NCBI GenBank assembly: GCA_019683665.1 | Contig: JADGIB010000041.1 | Location: 1 to 16,922 of the forward strand | Direction of reading: 5' to 3' | DNA from: Solirubrobacteraceae bacterium | GTDB lineage: Bacteria; Actinomycetota; Thermoleophilia; Solirubrobacterales; Solirubrobacteraceae | Length of the DNA: 16,922 bases | Shown: positions 7,594 to 14,364 of the stretch, piece by piece | Layout of the letters: each line of letters begins with the position of its first letter | Numbering within the stretch: the stretch's first letter is position 1 | The notes under the pieces: generated by a model | The model's database searches: none | The model's input: the letters and a program-made list of their open reading frames with translations, nothing else | Told to the model about the DNA's origin: nothing | Translations under genes and position numbers: made by a program

Positions 7594-8764
7594 GCCCCGC
7601 CTCGCGCGCGTGCAGCAGCAGCGCCGCCTCGAGGTCGAAGCGGCGGTCGGTCACGCGGCGGCCGAGCAGCTCCTCGGCCCGGCGCAGGCGGTAGGCGACG
7701 GTGTTGACGTGGACGCCGAGGCGGCGGGCGGCGCCGGCCTGGCTGCCGTTCTCCTGCAGGTAGACGCGGACCGTGTCGCGCACGCGGCTCGTCGCCGGGT
7801 CGGGCGCGGCGAGGGCGCCGAGCTCGCGCTCGACGAAGCGGCGGGCGCGGCGCGGGTCGCCGGCCAGCAGGGAGGCGGCGCCGAGGTCGCGGTAGCGGAC
7901 GAGCCGCCGCTCGCCGCGGCCGTGGCGCAGCGCGAGCTGGGCCTCGCGGTGGCTGTCGCGGAAGCCGTCGACGCCGGTCGCCGCGTCGCCGAGCGCGAGG
8001 GTCGCGCCGTCGAGCGCCGCGTGGCGGCCGAGCGCGTCCTCGAGCGCCGCCAGGTCCGGCGAGGCGAACCACGCCCACAGCGCCGGCGCCTCGACCCGCA
8101 CGACGAGCGCCGCCGACGCCGCCGCCCGCCCGGCGCGCAGCAGCGCCGTCCGGGCGGCCGGGGCCGGGTCGTCGCAGATGAGCGCGACGTGGCGCGTGCC
8201 GGCCAGCGGGTAGCCGAGCTCGCGCTCGATCGGCCGCACGTCCCCGACGAGCCCGCCGAGCACCCCGCACACGGCCTCGGCCCGGCGCGCCTCGCCGGTG
8301 TCGGTCCGCCGCGCCAGCTCGTCGCGGTAGGCGCTCGTCACCGCCGCCGGCACCGCGTCGAAGTACGCGAACAGGAAGCGCGCCGACACGTCGTAGAGCT
8401 CGTTGAGGACGGCCGGGTCGGCGGTGCGCGCCGCGCACTCGCGCGTCCACTGCGTCCAGAAGTAGCGGTGGCCGAGGTCGTAGGCGCGCAGGAGGACCGA
8501 CACGTCGGCGCCGCGGCGGGCGAGGTCGCGCGCGTACAGGAGCGCGTCGTGCGGCGCGTCGGGGACGCTCAGCGCGTCGCCGCGCCGCAGCACGGCGAGC
8601 TTCAGCGACAGGTTCGCGCGGTTGCTCGCGCGGTAGGAGTCGTCGTCCAGGACGTCCGGGACCTCGCTGGCGATCGCATGGGAGACCTCCTCGACCATCG
8701 CGTCGAGCGACGCCTCCAACGCGGTCGCGCTCGCCCGGATGATGTCGGCGGTGGCGGCCTGCAT
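7589..8764 (-). CDS. PucR/CdaR-type helix-turn-helix transcriptional regulator
   Basis: 391 residues. The start at 8764 is set by a strong Shine-Dalgarno (GAGGAGG, 6 nt away), although the frame stays open upstream. The N-terminal about 150 residues are helical, like the RsbR-type N-domain often found in these proteins. The middle (about 163-290) is the degenerate GGDEF-like CdaR domain. The C-terminus (about 327-385) is the PucR-family helix-turn-helix: RDTVRVYLQENGSQAGAARR followed by LGVHVNTVAYRLRRAEELLG. Proteins of this type bind DNA and usually activate a neighbouring catabolic operon in response to a small-molecule effector. It is divergent from the SDR/dioxygenase cluster and is the likely regulator of it. 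The 110-bp shared spacer contains a TGTGG-N5-CCACA repeat that could be its operator. The effector is unknown. Confidence 0.9.
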   Translation of the reverse strand: MQAATADIIRASATALEASLDAMVEEVSHAIASEVPDVLDDDSYRASNRANLSLKLAVLRRGDALSVPDAPHDALLYARDLARRGADVSVLLRAYDLGHRYFWTQWTRECAARTADPAVLNELYDVSARFLFAYFDAVPAAVTSAYRDELARRTDTGEARRAEAVCGVLGGLVGDVRPIERELGYPLAGTRHVALICDDPAPAARTALLRAGRAAASAALVVRVEAPALWAWFASPDLAALEDALGRHAALDGATLALGDAATGVDGFRDSHREAQLALRHGRGERRLVRYRDLGAASLLAGDPRRARRFVERELGALAAPDPATSRVRDTVRVYLQENGSQAGAARRLGVHVNTVAYRLRRAEELLGRRVTDRRFDLEAALLLHAREAGR

Positions 8765-8766
8765 CG

Positions 8767-8777
8767 CTCTCCTCCTC
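8767..8777 (-). promoter_or_regulatory. Ribosome binding site fixing the regulator start
   Basis: On the minus strand the bases read GAGGAGGAGAG, with the GGAGG core at 8775-8771, 6 nt before the ATG at 8764. It excludes the longer reading from 8839, whose extra N-terminus (MWDRHKRPAV) merely reads across the divergent promoter region. A possible minus-strand -10 (TAGGGT) lies at 8804-8799. Confidence 0.7.
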
Positions 8778-8823
8778 GATGCCGATCGGCGTGGCGAGAC
8801 CCTACACGCGACGGCCGGCCGTT

Positions 8824-8838
8824 TGTGGCGGTCCCACA
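8824..8838. promoter_or_regulatory. Inverted repeat TGTGG-N5-CCACA in the divergent promoter region
   Basis: Perfect 5-bp arms (8824-8828 and 8834-8838) with spacer CGGTC sit between the regulator and the SDR gene. They cover the -35 zone of the possible minus-strand promoter and end 24 bp before the plus-strand -10-like box. The position fits an operator for the adjacent PucR-like protein. This is inference. Confidence 0.4.
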
Positions 8839-8861
8839 TGGTCCGGCCGCCCGCGCGCCGC

Positions 8862-8867
8862 CACGAT
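8862..8867 (+). promoter_or_regulatory. -10-like box (CACGAT) of the SDR operon
   Basis: CACGAT ends 7 nt before the ATG at 8875 and resembles the TACGAT box at 5882. No Shine-Dalgarno precedes this ATG. Together these suggest a leaderless transcript. The first base deviates from the TANNNT pattern. Confidence 0.35.
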
Positions 8868-8874
8868 CCGCGCC

Positions 8875-9681
8875 ATGACGCCCACAGGACGCACGGCGCT
8901 CATCACCGGCGCGGCCGGCGGGATCGGCCGCGCGACCGCGCTGCGGTTCGCCGCCGAGGGCGCCCGCCTGCACCTCGTCGACAACGACCCGGTCGGGCTG
9001 GGCGAGACGCTCGACGCGGTCCGGGCCGGCGGCGCGCCCGCCGCCACCCAGACCGTCGCCGACGTCACCCAGCCCGAGCACGTCGCCGGCTACGTCGAGG
9101 CGGCGCTCCAGGCCCACGGACGCATCGACGCCTTCTTCAACAACGCCGGGATCGAGGGGCCGGTCGCCCCGCTCGCCGAGTACCCGCTCGACGGCTACGA
9201 GGCCGTCATCGCGGTCAACCTCACCGGCGTCTTCCTCGGCCTGCGCCACGTCCTGCCGGTCATGCTCGAGCAGGGCTCCGGCGCGATCGTGAACACCGGC
9301 TCGCTGGCCAGCGAGCGCGGCCTGCCGGGGACCGCGGTCTACAACGCGACCAAGCACGCGGTCCTCGGCCTCACGCGGACCGCGGCGGCCGAGGTCGGCG
9401 CCGCCGGGGTGCGCGTCAACGCCGTCCTGCCCGGCATGATCGACACGCGGATGCTGCGGACGCTCGCCGGCGAGCTCGGCGGCGAGGTCGACGCCGGGCT
9501 GGCCTTCATGAGCCAGGTCGCCCCGCAGCAGCGCACCGGCCGGCCCGAGGAGGTCGCGGCCGTCGTGACCTTCCTGTGCAGCGACGACGCGTCGTTCGTC
9601 AACGGCGTCGGCTGGCCCGTCGACGGCGGCGCGCTGGCCACGATCCCGAACCCGACTCCCGAGGAGGTCCCATCGTCATGA
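8875..9681 (+). CDS. Classical short-chain dehydrogenase/reductase (SDR)
   Basis: 268 residues, the usual length for classical SDRs. The dinucleotide motif TGAAGGIG is at 11-18. D36 at the end of the second strand favours NAD(H) over NADP(H). NNAG is at 89-92. The catalytic tetrad is N115, S143, Y156 and K160 (YNATK), with the typical 13-residue Ser-Tyr spacing. It is a cytosolic oxidoreductase interconverting an alcohol and a ketone; the substrate cannot be deduced. The ATG 8875 start gives the canonical short N-terminus (MTPTGRTALITG). The stop overlaps the start of the dioxygenase-like gene (ATGA), so the two are co-translated and probably act in sequence, the SDR making the carbonyl the dioxygenase would cleave. 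Likely controlled by the divergent PucR-like regulator. Confidence 0.93.
   Translation: MTPTGRTALITGAAGGIGRATALRFAAEGARLHLVDNDPVGLGETLDAVRAGGAPAATQTVADVTQPEHVAGYVEAALQAHGRIDAFFNNAGIEGPVAPLAEYPLDGYEAVIAVNLTGVFLGLRHVLPVMLEQGSGAIVNTGSLASERGLPGTAVYNATKHAVLGLTRTAAAEVGAAGVRVNAVLPGMIDTRMLRTLAGELGGEVDAGLAFMSQVAPQQRTGRPEEVAAVVTFLCSDDASFVNGVGWPVDGGALATIPNPTPEEVPSS
9661..9668 (+). promoter_or_regulatory. Ribosome binding site for the cupin dioxygenase gene
   Basis: GAGGAGGT inside the last codons of the SDR gene ends 9 nt before the ATG at 9678. It confirms that start and supports translational coupling across the ATGA overlap. Confidence 0.65.
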
Positions 9682-10172
9682 GCGCCACCAGCGTCGACCT
9701 CGCCGCCACGATCGACCGGTTCGGCCTCGACGACCGCGCGATCAACGACGCCGAGCGGCCCTGGATCCAGTCCGAGAAGCTCTCGTTCATGCGCTGGCAG
9801 CCGGTGCGCTTCGACGTCGCCCGGGGCGCCTGGACGTTCATCGTCCACATGACGACGTCCGGGGTCGTCGGCCGCCACCAGCACCACGGCGAGGTGTTCG
9901 CCTACGTGCTGGAGGGCAGCTGGCGCTACGCCGAGTACGACTGGGTCGCCCACGCGGGCGCGGTCGTCCACGAGGCCCCGGGCGCGATCCACACGCTCGT
10001 CATCGACGACCCGGCCGGCATGAAGACGCTGTTCGCCGTCCACGGCGCGATGGACTTCTTCGACGAGAACGACAACCGCGTCGACCAGGAGACCGTCTTC
10101 TACTTCGTGGACCGCTACGTCGCGCACTGCGAGGCGAACGGGCTGGAGGTCGACGAGCGGCTCTTCTACTAG
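9678..10172 (+). CDS. Cupin dioxygenase, 2,4'-dihydroxyacetophenone dioxygenase-like
   Basis: 164-residue single-domain cupin. Motif 1 is GRHQHHGEVFAYVLEG (H67, H69 and E72 or H70 as metal ligands). Motif 2 is GAVVHEAPGAIHTLV (H105). The layout, including SWRYAEYDW between the motifs and the C-terminal AMDFFDEND stretch, resembles 2,4'-dihydroxyacetophenone dioxygenase as I recall it. That iron enzyme splits the bond between a ketone and its alpha-hydroxymethyl carbon with O2, giving an acid and formate. I cannot confirm that the substrate is the same. It is cytosolic. It starts inside the SDR stop codon and ends 29 bp before the VOC gene. The context supports an oxidise-then-cleave route for an alpha-hydroxyketone, feeding an acid to the CoA ligase downstream. 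Alternative: a non-catalytic or sensory ChrR-type cupin. Confidence 0.8.
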   Translation: MSATSVDLAATIDRFGLDDRAINDAERPWIQSEKLSFMRWQPVRFDVARGAWTFIVHMTTSGVVGRHQHHGEVFAYVLEGSWRYAEYDWVAHAGAVVHEAPGAIHTLVIDDPAGMKTLFAVHGAMDFFDENDNRVDQETVFYFVDRYVAHCEANGLEVDERLFY

Positions 10173-10186
10173 GCGCGGCGGCGTGT

Positions 10187-10201
10187 GCGACCCTGGGTCG
10201 C
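10187..10201. promoter_or_regulatory. Palindrome GCGACCC-T-GGGTCGC abutting a start codon
   Basis: Perfect 7-bp arms around a single T end at the base immediately before the ATG of the VOC gene. With a 1-nt centre it is better suited to protein binding than to hairpin formation. It replaces both a -10 box and a Shine-Dalgarno at this spot, so occupancy could control local initiation. The function is inferred. Confidence 0.4.
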
Positions 10202-10612
10202 ATGGCCAGCACCTTCGTCCACACCTGCGTGCGCGTCCGCGACCCGGAGGCGTCGCTGCGCTTCTACGAGAAGCTCGGGTTCGAGCGCCGCGGGCGCCTG
10301 AACTTCGACACCGCCTACAACCTCTACCTCGGCCTGCCCGGCGGCGGCGACGTCCTCGAGCTGACCGTCAACGACGGGCGCACCGAGCCGTACGACCTCG
10401 GCGACGGCTACAACCACCTCGCGATCACCGTCGACGACCTCGACGGGCTGCTCGCGGCGCTCGCCGAGGACGGCATCGAGCCCGAGAAGCCGCCGTACCA
10501 CCCGGGCGGGCGCGAGGACCTGCCGCGGATCTGCTTCGTCGCCGACCCCGACGGGTACCGGATCGAGCTCATCGAGGGCCGCTTCGACACCCCGCAGGAT
10601 CCCGACCGGTGA
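10202..10612 (+). CDS. Glyoxalase I-like VOC-family protein
   Basis: 136 residues, the size of a single-chain glyoxalase I. It has two beta-alpha-beta-beta-beta modules, starting VHTCVRVRDPEASLRFYEKL and YNHLAITVDD. The four metal-ligand positions H7, E53, H72 and E122 closely match the spacing in bacterial GloA (His/Glu/His/Glu). It ends with the family signature ADPDGYRIELIE. GloA isomerises the glutathione-methylglyoxal hemithioacetal to lactoylglutathione. Most actinobacteria use mycothiol rather than glutathione, so the thiol partner is uncertain, and a VOC isomerase or epimerase acting on a pathway intermediate is an equal alternative. It sits 29 bp after the cupin gene and 46 bp before the ligase start, same strand, probably in the same regulon. 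Confidence 0.85.
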   Translation: MASTFVHTCVRVRDPEASLRFYEKLGFERRGRLNFDTAYNLYLGLPGGGDVLELTVNDGRTEPYDLGDGYNHLAITVDDLDGLLAALAEDGIEPEKPPYHPGGREDLPRICFVADPDGYRIELIEGRFDTPQDPDR

Positions 10613-10622
10613 GCGGGGGCCG

Positions 10623-10650
10623 TTGCGCCGCGCCGCGCCACGGGTAACGT
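10623..10650 (+). promoter_or_regulatory. Promoter of the ligase-ketosynthase pair
   Basis: TTGCGC (10623-10628) and TAACGT (10645-10650) are separated by 16 bp, a workable sigma-70-type -35/-10 pair. The -10 ends 8 nt before GTG 10659 and there is no Shine-Dalgarno, so the transcript is probably leaderless. This supports GTG 10659 as the ligase start. Confidence 0.5.
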
Positions 10651-10658
10651 TCCGGGCC

Positions 10659-12365
10659 GTGACCGCCATCGACGTGAACGCCCTCCGCGCGGCGCTCGAG
10701 GCTCGTCACCCGACGTGGGAGGAGCGCACCCTGGGCCGGGCGCTCGACGACGTCGCCGCCGCGCATCCGGACCGCCCGTTCGTCATCGCCGAGGACCGCG
10801 CCTGCACGTACGCCGAGCTCGCGGACTGGTCGCGGCGCGTCGCCCGCGGCCTCGTCGCCGCCGGCGTGCAGCCCGGCGACCGGGTGGCGCTCGTCCTGCC
10901 CAACAGCGCCGCGCTCGTGGCCGCGATCTTCGGGATCGCCCGCGCGGGCGCCGTCGCCGTCCCGCTGAACCCGCGCCTGCGCGACCGCGAGCTCGAGCAC
11001 GTCCTGCGCCAGTCGGGCGCCGTCGTGCTGCTGACCGTGTCGGCCTTCCGCGACGCCGCGATCGCCGAGTCGCTGGACGCGATCGCGGCCGGCTGGGACG
11101 CCGGCGCCCCGTCGCTGGGGGTGCTGCGCCGGGTCGTCCTCTGCGAGGCGCAGCCCGCCCGTCCCGGCGTGACGACGCTGGCCGCCTTCGAGCGCGACGC
11201 CGACCCCGAGCTCGACGGCGAGCTCGCCCGCCGCGCCGGCGCGGCCGCCCCGTCGGACCCGGCGACGATCTTCTACACGTCCGGCACGACCGGGCTGCCG
11301 AAGGGCGTCGTCCTCACGCACGACATGGAGCTGCGCAGCGCCTACGGCTCCGCGTACACGCGCGCGTTCGAGGACGGCCGGCGGATCTGCTTCGCGCTGC
11401 CGCTGCACCACGTCTTCGCCTACGTCGAGGGGCTGCTGGCCTCGATGTTCGTCGGCGGCGCCGTCGTCGTGCAGGCCGTGTTCGACCCGCACGCGACGCT
11501 GAAGGCGATCGCCGAGCACCGCGCCCACGAGGCGCTGTTCGTGCCGACGATGACGCTCGCGGTCGTCGACGCCGCCCGCGACGCCGACTACGACCTGTCG
11601 TCGCTGCACGCGGTCATGTCGGCCGCCGCCGTCTGCCCGGCGCGGCTGTGGCGCGACGTCGTCGACGTGCTCGGCGTCAGCGAGCTCGTCACCGGCTACG
11701 GCATGACCGAGACGTCGGCGGCGACGACGTTCACGATGCCCGGCGACCCGATCGAGCTGCTCGTCGAGACGGTCGGCCGCCCGAAGCCCGGCGGCGTCGC
11801 CGCGAACGGCGGGACGCTCGCGCGCTACCGGACCGTCGACCCGGACACCGGCGAGCCGCTGCCCGAGGGGGCGGAGGGCGAGCTCGTCGTCGAGGGGCCG
11901 ATCGTCACCCGCGGCTACCACGACGCGCCCGACGCGACCGCCGGCGCCTTCGACCCGTCCGGCTGGCTGCGCTCCGGCGACCTCGGCCGCGTGCGGCCCG
12001 ACGGCTACCTCGAGCTCACCGGCCGCAGCAAGGACCTCTACAAGTGCGGCGGCGAGGAGGTCATGCCCGCCGAGGTCGAGGGCGTCATCACCGAGCTCGA
12101 CGGCGTCGAGCAGGCGCACGTCGTCGGGATCCCCGACGAGCGGATGGGGGAGGTCGGCTGCGCGTTCGTCGTCGCCGAGGCGCACGCCCAGGACGCCGAG
12201 GCGATCATCGAGCACTGCCGCCGGCGCCTGGCGCGGTTCAAGGTGCCGGCGCACGTCCTGTTCATCCGGGCCGACGAGCTGCCGCTGACCGCGTCGGGGA
12301 AGGTGCAGAAGTTCGTCCTGGCCGAGCGGGCGGAGGCCCAGCTGTCGGGCGCGGGCGCCCGGTGA
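10659..12365 (+). CDS. AMP-forming acyl-CoA ligase (ANL superfamily)
   Basis: 568 residues from GTG 10659, chosen for its -10 box 8 nt upstream; an ATG 12 codons earlier would overlap the promoter. All core ANL motifs are present: phosphate loop TSGTTGLPKG (207-216), YGMTE (347-351), SGDLG (439-443), the hinge-side GRSKD (455-459) and the catalytic lysine K548 in LTASGK. The enzyme would activate a carboxylic acid to its acyl-adenylate and then to the CoA thioester in the cytosol. The length and KCGGEEVMPAEVE motif fit fatty-acid or aryl/alicyclic acid ligases; chain length and ring preference cannot be read. The stop overlaps the ketosynthase start (GTGA), so the ligase and ketosynthase are made together and the thioester probably passes between them. 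Confidence 0.92.
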   Translation: MTAIDVNALRAALEARHPTWEERTLGRALDDVAAAHPDRPFVIAEDRACTYAELADWSRRVARGLVAAGVQPGDRVALVLPNSAALVAAIFGIARAGAVAVPLNPRLRDRELEHVLRQSGAVVLLTVSAFRDAAIAESLDAIAAGWDAGAPSLGVLRRVVLCEAQPARPGVTTLAAFERDADPELDGELARRAGAAAPSDPATIFYTSGTTGLPKGVVLTHDMELRSAYGSAYTRAFEDGRRICFALPLHHVFAYVEGLLASMFVGGAVVVQAVFDPHATLKAIAEHRAHEALFVPTMTLAVVDAARDADYDLSSLHAVMSAAAVCPARLWRDVVDVLGVSELVTGYGMTETSAATTFTMPGDPIELLVETVGRPKPGGVAANGGTLARYRTVDPDTGEPLPEGAEGELVVEGPIVTRGYHDAPDATAGAFDPSGWLRSGDLGRVRPDGYLELTGRSKDLYKCGGEEVMPAEVEGVITELDGVEQAHVVGIPDERMGEVGCAFVVAEAHAQDAEAIIEHCRRRLARFKVPAHVLFIRADELPLTASGKVQKFVLAERAEAQLSGAGAR

Positions 12366-13303
12366 GCGGCGCCGTCGTCGCCGGGGTCGGCCGCGCGGTT
12401 CCCGACACGGTCGTCGCCAACGCGCCGATCGCCGCCCGCCTCGGCGTCGACGAGGCCTGGATCGAGTCGCGCACCGGCATGCGCGAGCGCCGCGTCCTGG
12501 CCGAGGGCGAGCGGCTCTCGGACCTCGCGGCGCGGGCGGGCGCGGCGGCGCTGGAGGCGGCCGGGATGGCGCCCGGCGACGTCGACCTCGTCCTCGTCGG
12601 CACGACGAGCTCCGACGAGATGAGCCCGCACACGGCGGCGCTCGTCGCCGGCGACCTCGGCGCCGGCGGGGCGGCCGCGATCGACCTCAGCGCCGCCTGC
12701 ACCGGCTTCCTGTCGGGGCTGGCGCTGGCGACGTCGGCGATCGAGTCCGGGCGCAGCGGCGGCGCGCTCGTCATCGGGGCCGACGGCCTGTCGCGCTACC
12801 TGGACCCCGACGACCGCGGCTCGGCGATGCTGTTCGGCGACGGCGCCGGCGCGGTCGTCCTGCGGGCGGTCGACGGCCCGTCGGCGGTCGGCCCGGTCGC
12901 CCTGCACTCCGACGCGAGCGGGCGCGACCTCATCCGCCTGCCGCGAGACGAGCTGCGCATCCGCATGGACGGCCCGGTCGTGTTCCGCCACGCGGTGCGG
13001 CTGCTGTCGGAGGTCACCCGGGAGGCGGCGGGCGCGGCCGGGGTCGGGCTGGACGAGATCGACCTGTTCGTCTACCACCAGGCCAACGGGCGGATCATCA
13101 GCGCCGTCGCCCGCGAGCTCGGGCTCGAGCCCGCGCGGGTCGTCGACGTCGTCGACCGCTTCGCCAACACGTCGGCGGCGTCGCTGCCGATCGCGCTGTC
13201 GGTCGCCGTCGAGGAGGGGCGCCTGCGGCCCGGCCACCGCGTCCTGCTCGCCGCGTTCGGCGCCGGCCTCGTGTGGGGCGGGACCGTCGTGCGCTGGGGC
13301 TGA
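12362..13303 (+). CDS. FabH-like 3-oxoacyl-ACP synthase III
   Basis: 313 residues, close to the length of E. coli FabH. The thiolase-fold triad is C113 (AACTGF), H239 (YHQAN) and N269 (FANTS), almost the FabH numbering (112/244/274). SRTGMRERR near the N-terminus and FGDGAGAVVL (158-167) are further family marks. KAS III enzymes load an acyl group from CoA on the cysteine and condense it with malonyl-ACP. A start of GTG 12362 overlaps the ligase stop by four bases. The dedicated acyl-CoA ligase directly upstream suggests a secondary KAS III with a special starter acyl group rather than the housekeeping FabH, since no fab genes or ACP are near. Alternatives are hydrolytic, acyl-transferring or Claisen-type FabH relatives. 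Confidence 0.9.
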   Translation: MSGAVVAGVGRAVPDTVVANAPIAARLGVDEAWIESRTGMRERRVLAEGERLSDLAARAGAAALEAAGMAPGDVDLVLVGTTSSDEMSPHTAALVAGDLGAGGAAAIDLSAACTGFLSGLALATSAIESGRSGGALVIGADGLSRYLDPDDRGSAMLFGDGAGAVVLRAVDGPSAVGPVALHSDASGRDLIRLPRDELRIRMDGPVVFRHAVRLLSEVTREAAGAAGVGLDEIDLFVYHQANGRIISAVARELGLEPARVVDVVDRFANTSAASLPIALSVAVEEGRLRPGHRVLLAAFGAGLVWGGTVVRWG

Positions 13304-13306
13304 TGC

Positions 13307-13327
13307 GCGGGCGCCGCACGCGCCCGT
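13307..13327 (+). terminator. Hairpin after the ketosynthase gene
   Basis: CGGGCGC (13308-13314) pairs with GCGCCCG (13320-13326) around loop CGCAC, plus an outer G-U pair. It begins 4 nt after the stop codon and ends where the -10 box of the next gene begins. It probably ends the ligase-ketosynthase transcript and separates it from the flavin reductase. There is no T-run. Confidence 0.5.
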
Positions 13328-13380
13328 AGACTCCGGCCGTCGCCGGCCGGCAGCCCGCCGGTGAGCCGTCGCGAAGGAGG
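13327..13380 (+). promoter_or_regulatory. Promoter and ribosome binding site of the flavin reductase gene
   Basis: TAGACT (13327-13332) is a plausible -10 with no clear -35. A leader of about 45 nt follows, ending in GAAGGAGG (13373-13380), the best plus-strand Shine-Dalgarno in the window, 5 nt before ATG 13386. This gene therefore uses a leadered mRNA, unlike several neighbours. Confidence 0.5.
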
Positions 13381-13385
13381 ACGCC

Positions 13386-13889
13386 ATGGACCAGGACGCC
13401 AAGAAGACCGCGCTGCGGATGATCCCCTACGGCCTGTACGTGCTCACGGGCCGCACCGCCGACGGGGACGTGACCGCCGCGACCGTCAACTGGGTGACGC
13501 AGGCCTCGTTCACCCCGCCGCTCGTCGTCGTCGGCGTCAAGGCCGACAGCCACGCGTTCCAGGTCGTGAGGACCGCCGGCGCGTTCGCGCTGAACGTCCT
13601 CGGCAAGGGCCAGAACGACGTCGCGTTCGCGTTCTTCAAGACGCCGGAGGTCACCGACGAGGAGATCGGCGGCCACGCCTACCGGCTCGGGACGACCGGC
13701 GCCCCGATCCTCGAGGGCCCGATCGCGTTCGTCGAGTGCAGGGTGACGGAGATCGTCGAGGGCGGCGACCACGCGGTCGTCATCGGCGAGGTCGTCGACG
13801 CCGGCGTCGCCAAGCAGCCCGAGGGGCGCGCCGACGACGCCACGCTGCACATGCGCGACCTCGGCGAGCGCACCTTCTACGGCGGCTGA
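13386..13889 (+). CDS. Flavin reductase-like FMN-binding split-barrel protein
   Basis: 167 residues, typical for the flavin reductase (DIM6/NTAB, HpaC-like) domain family. It has the split-barrel pattern: PYGLYVLTGRTADGDVTAAT near the N-terminus, then TVNWVTQASFTPPLVVVGVK, the conserved AFALNVLGKGQ strand, and a late GEVVDAGV strand. Such proteins reduce FMN or FAD with NAD(P)H and supply it to a two-component monooxygenase, or act as flavin-binding oxidoreductases themselves. No partner oxygenase of that type is in the window, so it may serve a distant enzyme or have its own substrate. It is separated from the ketosynthase by a hairpin and has its own promoter and Shine-Dalgarno, so it need not belong to the upstream pathway. 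A strong hairpin follows its stop. Confidence 0.87.
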   Translation: MDQDAKKTALRMIPYGLYVLTGRTADGDVTAATVNWVTQASFTPPLVVVGVKADSHAFQVVRTAGAFALNVLGKGQNDVAFAFFKTPEVTDEEIGGHAYRLGTTGAPILEGPIAFVECRVTEIVEGGDHAVVIGEVVDAGVAKQPEGRADDATLHMRDLGERTFYGG

Positions 13890-13914
13890 GCGCCGCCGCT
13901 GCCGCGGGCCTCGG

Positions 13915-13934
13915 GCGCCGGGAGGACCCGGCGC
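13915..13934 (+). terminator. Strong hairpin after the flavin reductase gene
   Basis: GCGCCGGG (13915-13922) pairs perfectly with CCCGGCGC (13927-13934) around the tetraloop AGGA, 25 nt after the stop codon. It is the best terminator-like stem in the window but lacks a T-run. Confidence 0.55.
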
Positions 13935-14190
13935 GGACAGCGGGAGGCAGGGCAGGGGAGGGGCTCGAGCCCGACGTGTCCGCGTTCTGGACGCCGGGGA
14001 TCCCGCCGCGCCCGGGGACCGAGCGGCCCGGTCCCGCGGCGACCGGGCGCGGCCGCGGCGCCGGCCGGCCGGGCCGGGCGCCGCGGGGGACGTGGTTCGC
14101 CCCGACGCCGGTTGCGGCGAAGGGCGGATTCGCCGCGGCTCGGGAGCGGGGAGCGTCGCGCCGACCACCTCGGAGCCTGGAGCGTGCCCC
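13935..14190 (+). other. Hairpin-dense intergenic spacer
   Basis: No gene is supported here. Besides the terminator hairpin before it, the spacer holds a 12-bp palindrome GGGCTCGAGCCC (13961-13972), an 8-bp stem GCCCGGTC/GACCGGGC (14026-14033 with 14041-14048, 7-nt loop) and an 8-bp stem GCGGCGAA/TTCGCCGC (14114-14121 with 14129-14136, 7-nt loop). It could be the leader of the small membrane protein gene, a structured RNA, or chance pairing in extreme GC. No promoter was recognised. Confidence 0.35.
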
Positions 14191-14364
14191 ATGACCGTCA
14201 TCTGGTTCGTCGTCTGGTTCATCGCGAACGCGATCGGCGGCGGCGAGCCGCTGACGTTCGATCCCGTCAACGGCTGGACCGGCACGCTGCTGCTGGCGAT
14301 CGCGCTCGACCTCGGCCGCGCGCACGTCCCGGCCGGGCGCGGGCGGGCGTCGCGCGAGCCATGA
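14191..14364 (+). CDS. Small two-helix membrane protein of unknown function
   Basis: 57 residues from ATG 14191, with a modest GGAG Shine-Dalgarno (14179-14182) 8 nt upstream. The first helix is MTVIWFVVWFIANAI. A short loop GGGEPLTFDPVNGWT follows, then a second helix TGTLLLAIALDLG and a basic cytoplasmic-type tail. The W/F-rich first helix and the conserved-looking DPVNGW loop are far from what a random GC-rich frame would give, so I believe the gene. Its stop overlaps the start of the hydrolase pseudogene (ATGA), indicating a former operon and perhaps a membrane partnership. The function is not recognised. Confidence 0.65.
   Translation: MTVIWFVVWFIANAIGGGEPLTFDPVNGWTGTLLLAIALDLGRAHVPAGRGRASREP

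Noticed and set aside
7610..8878. Plus-strand open frame of about 420 codons over the regulator gene
   Set aside because: Antisense shadow of the PucR-like gene, which has a full helix-turn-helix domain and a strong ribosome binding site on the minus strand.
10569..12254. Minus-strand open frame of about 560 codons over the ligase gene
   Set aside because: Mirror of the ANL ligase, whose motifs are all present on the plus strand; no domain in the antisense reading.
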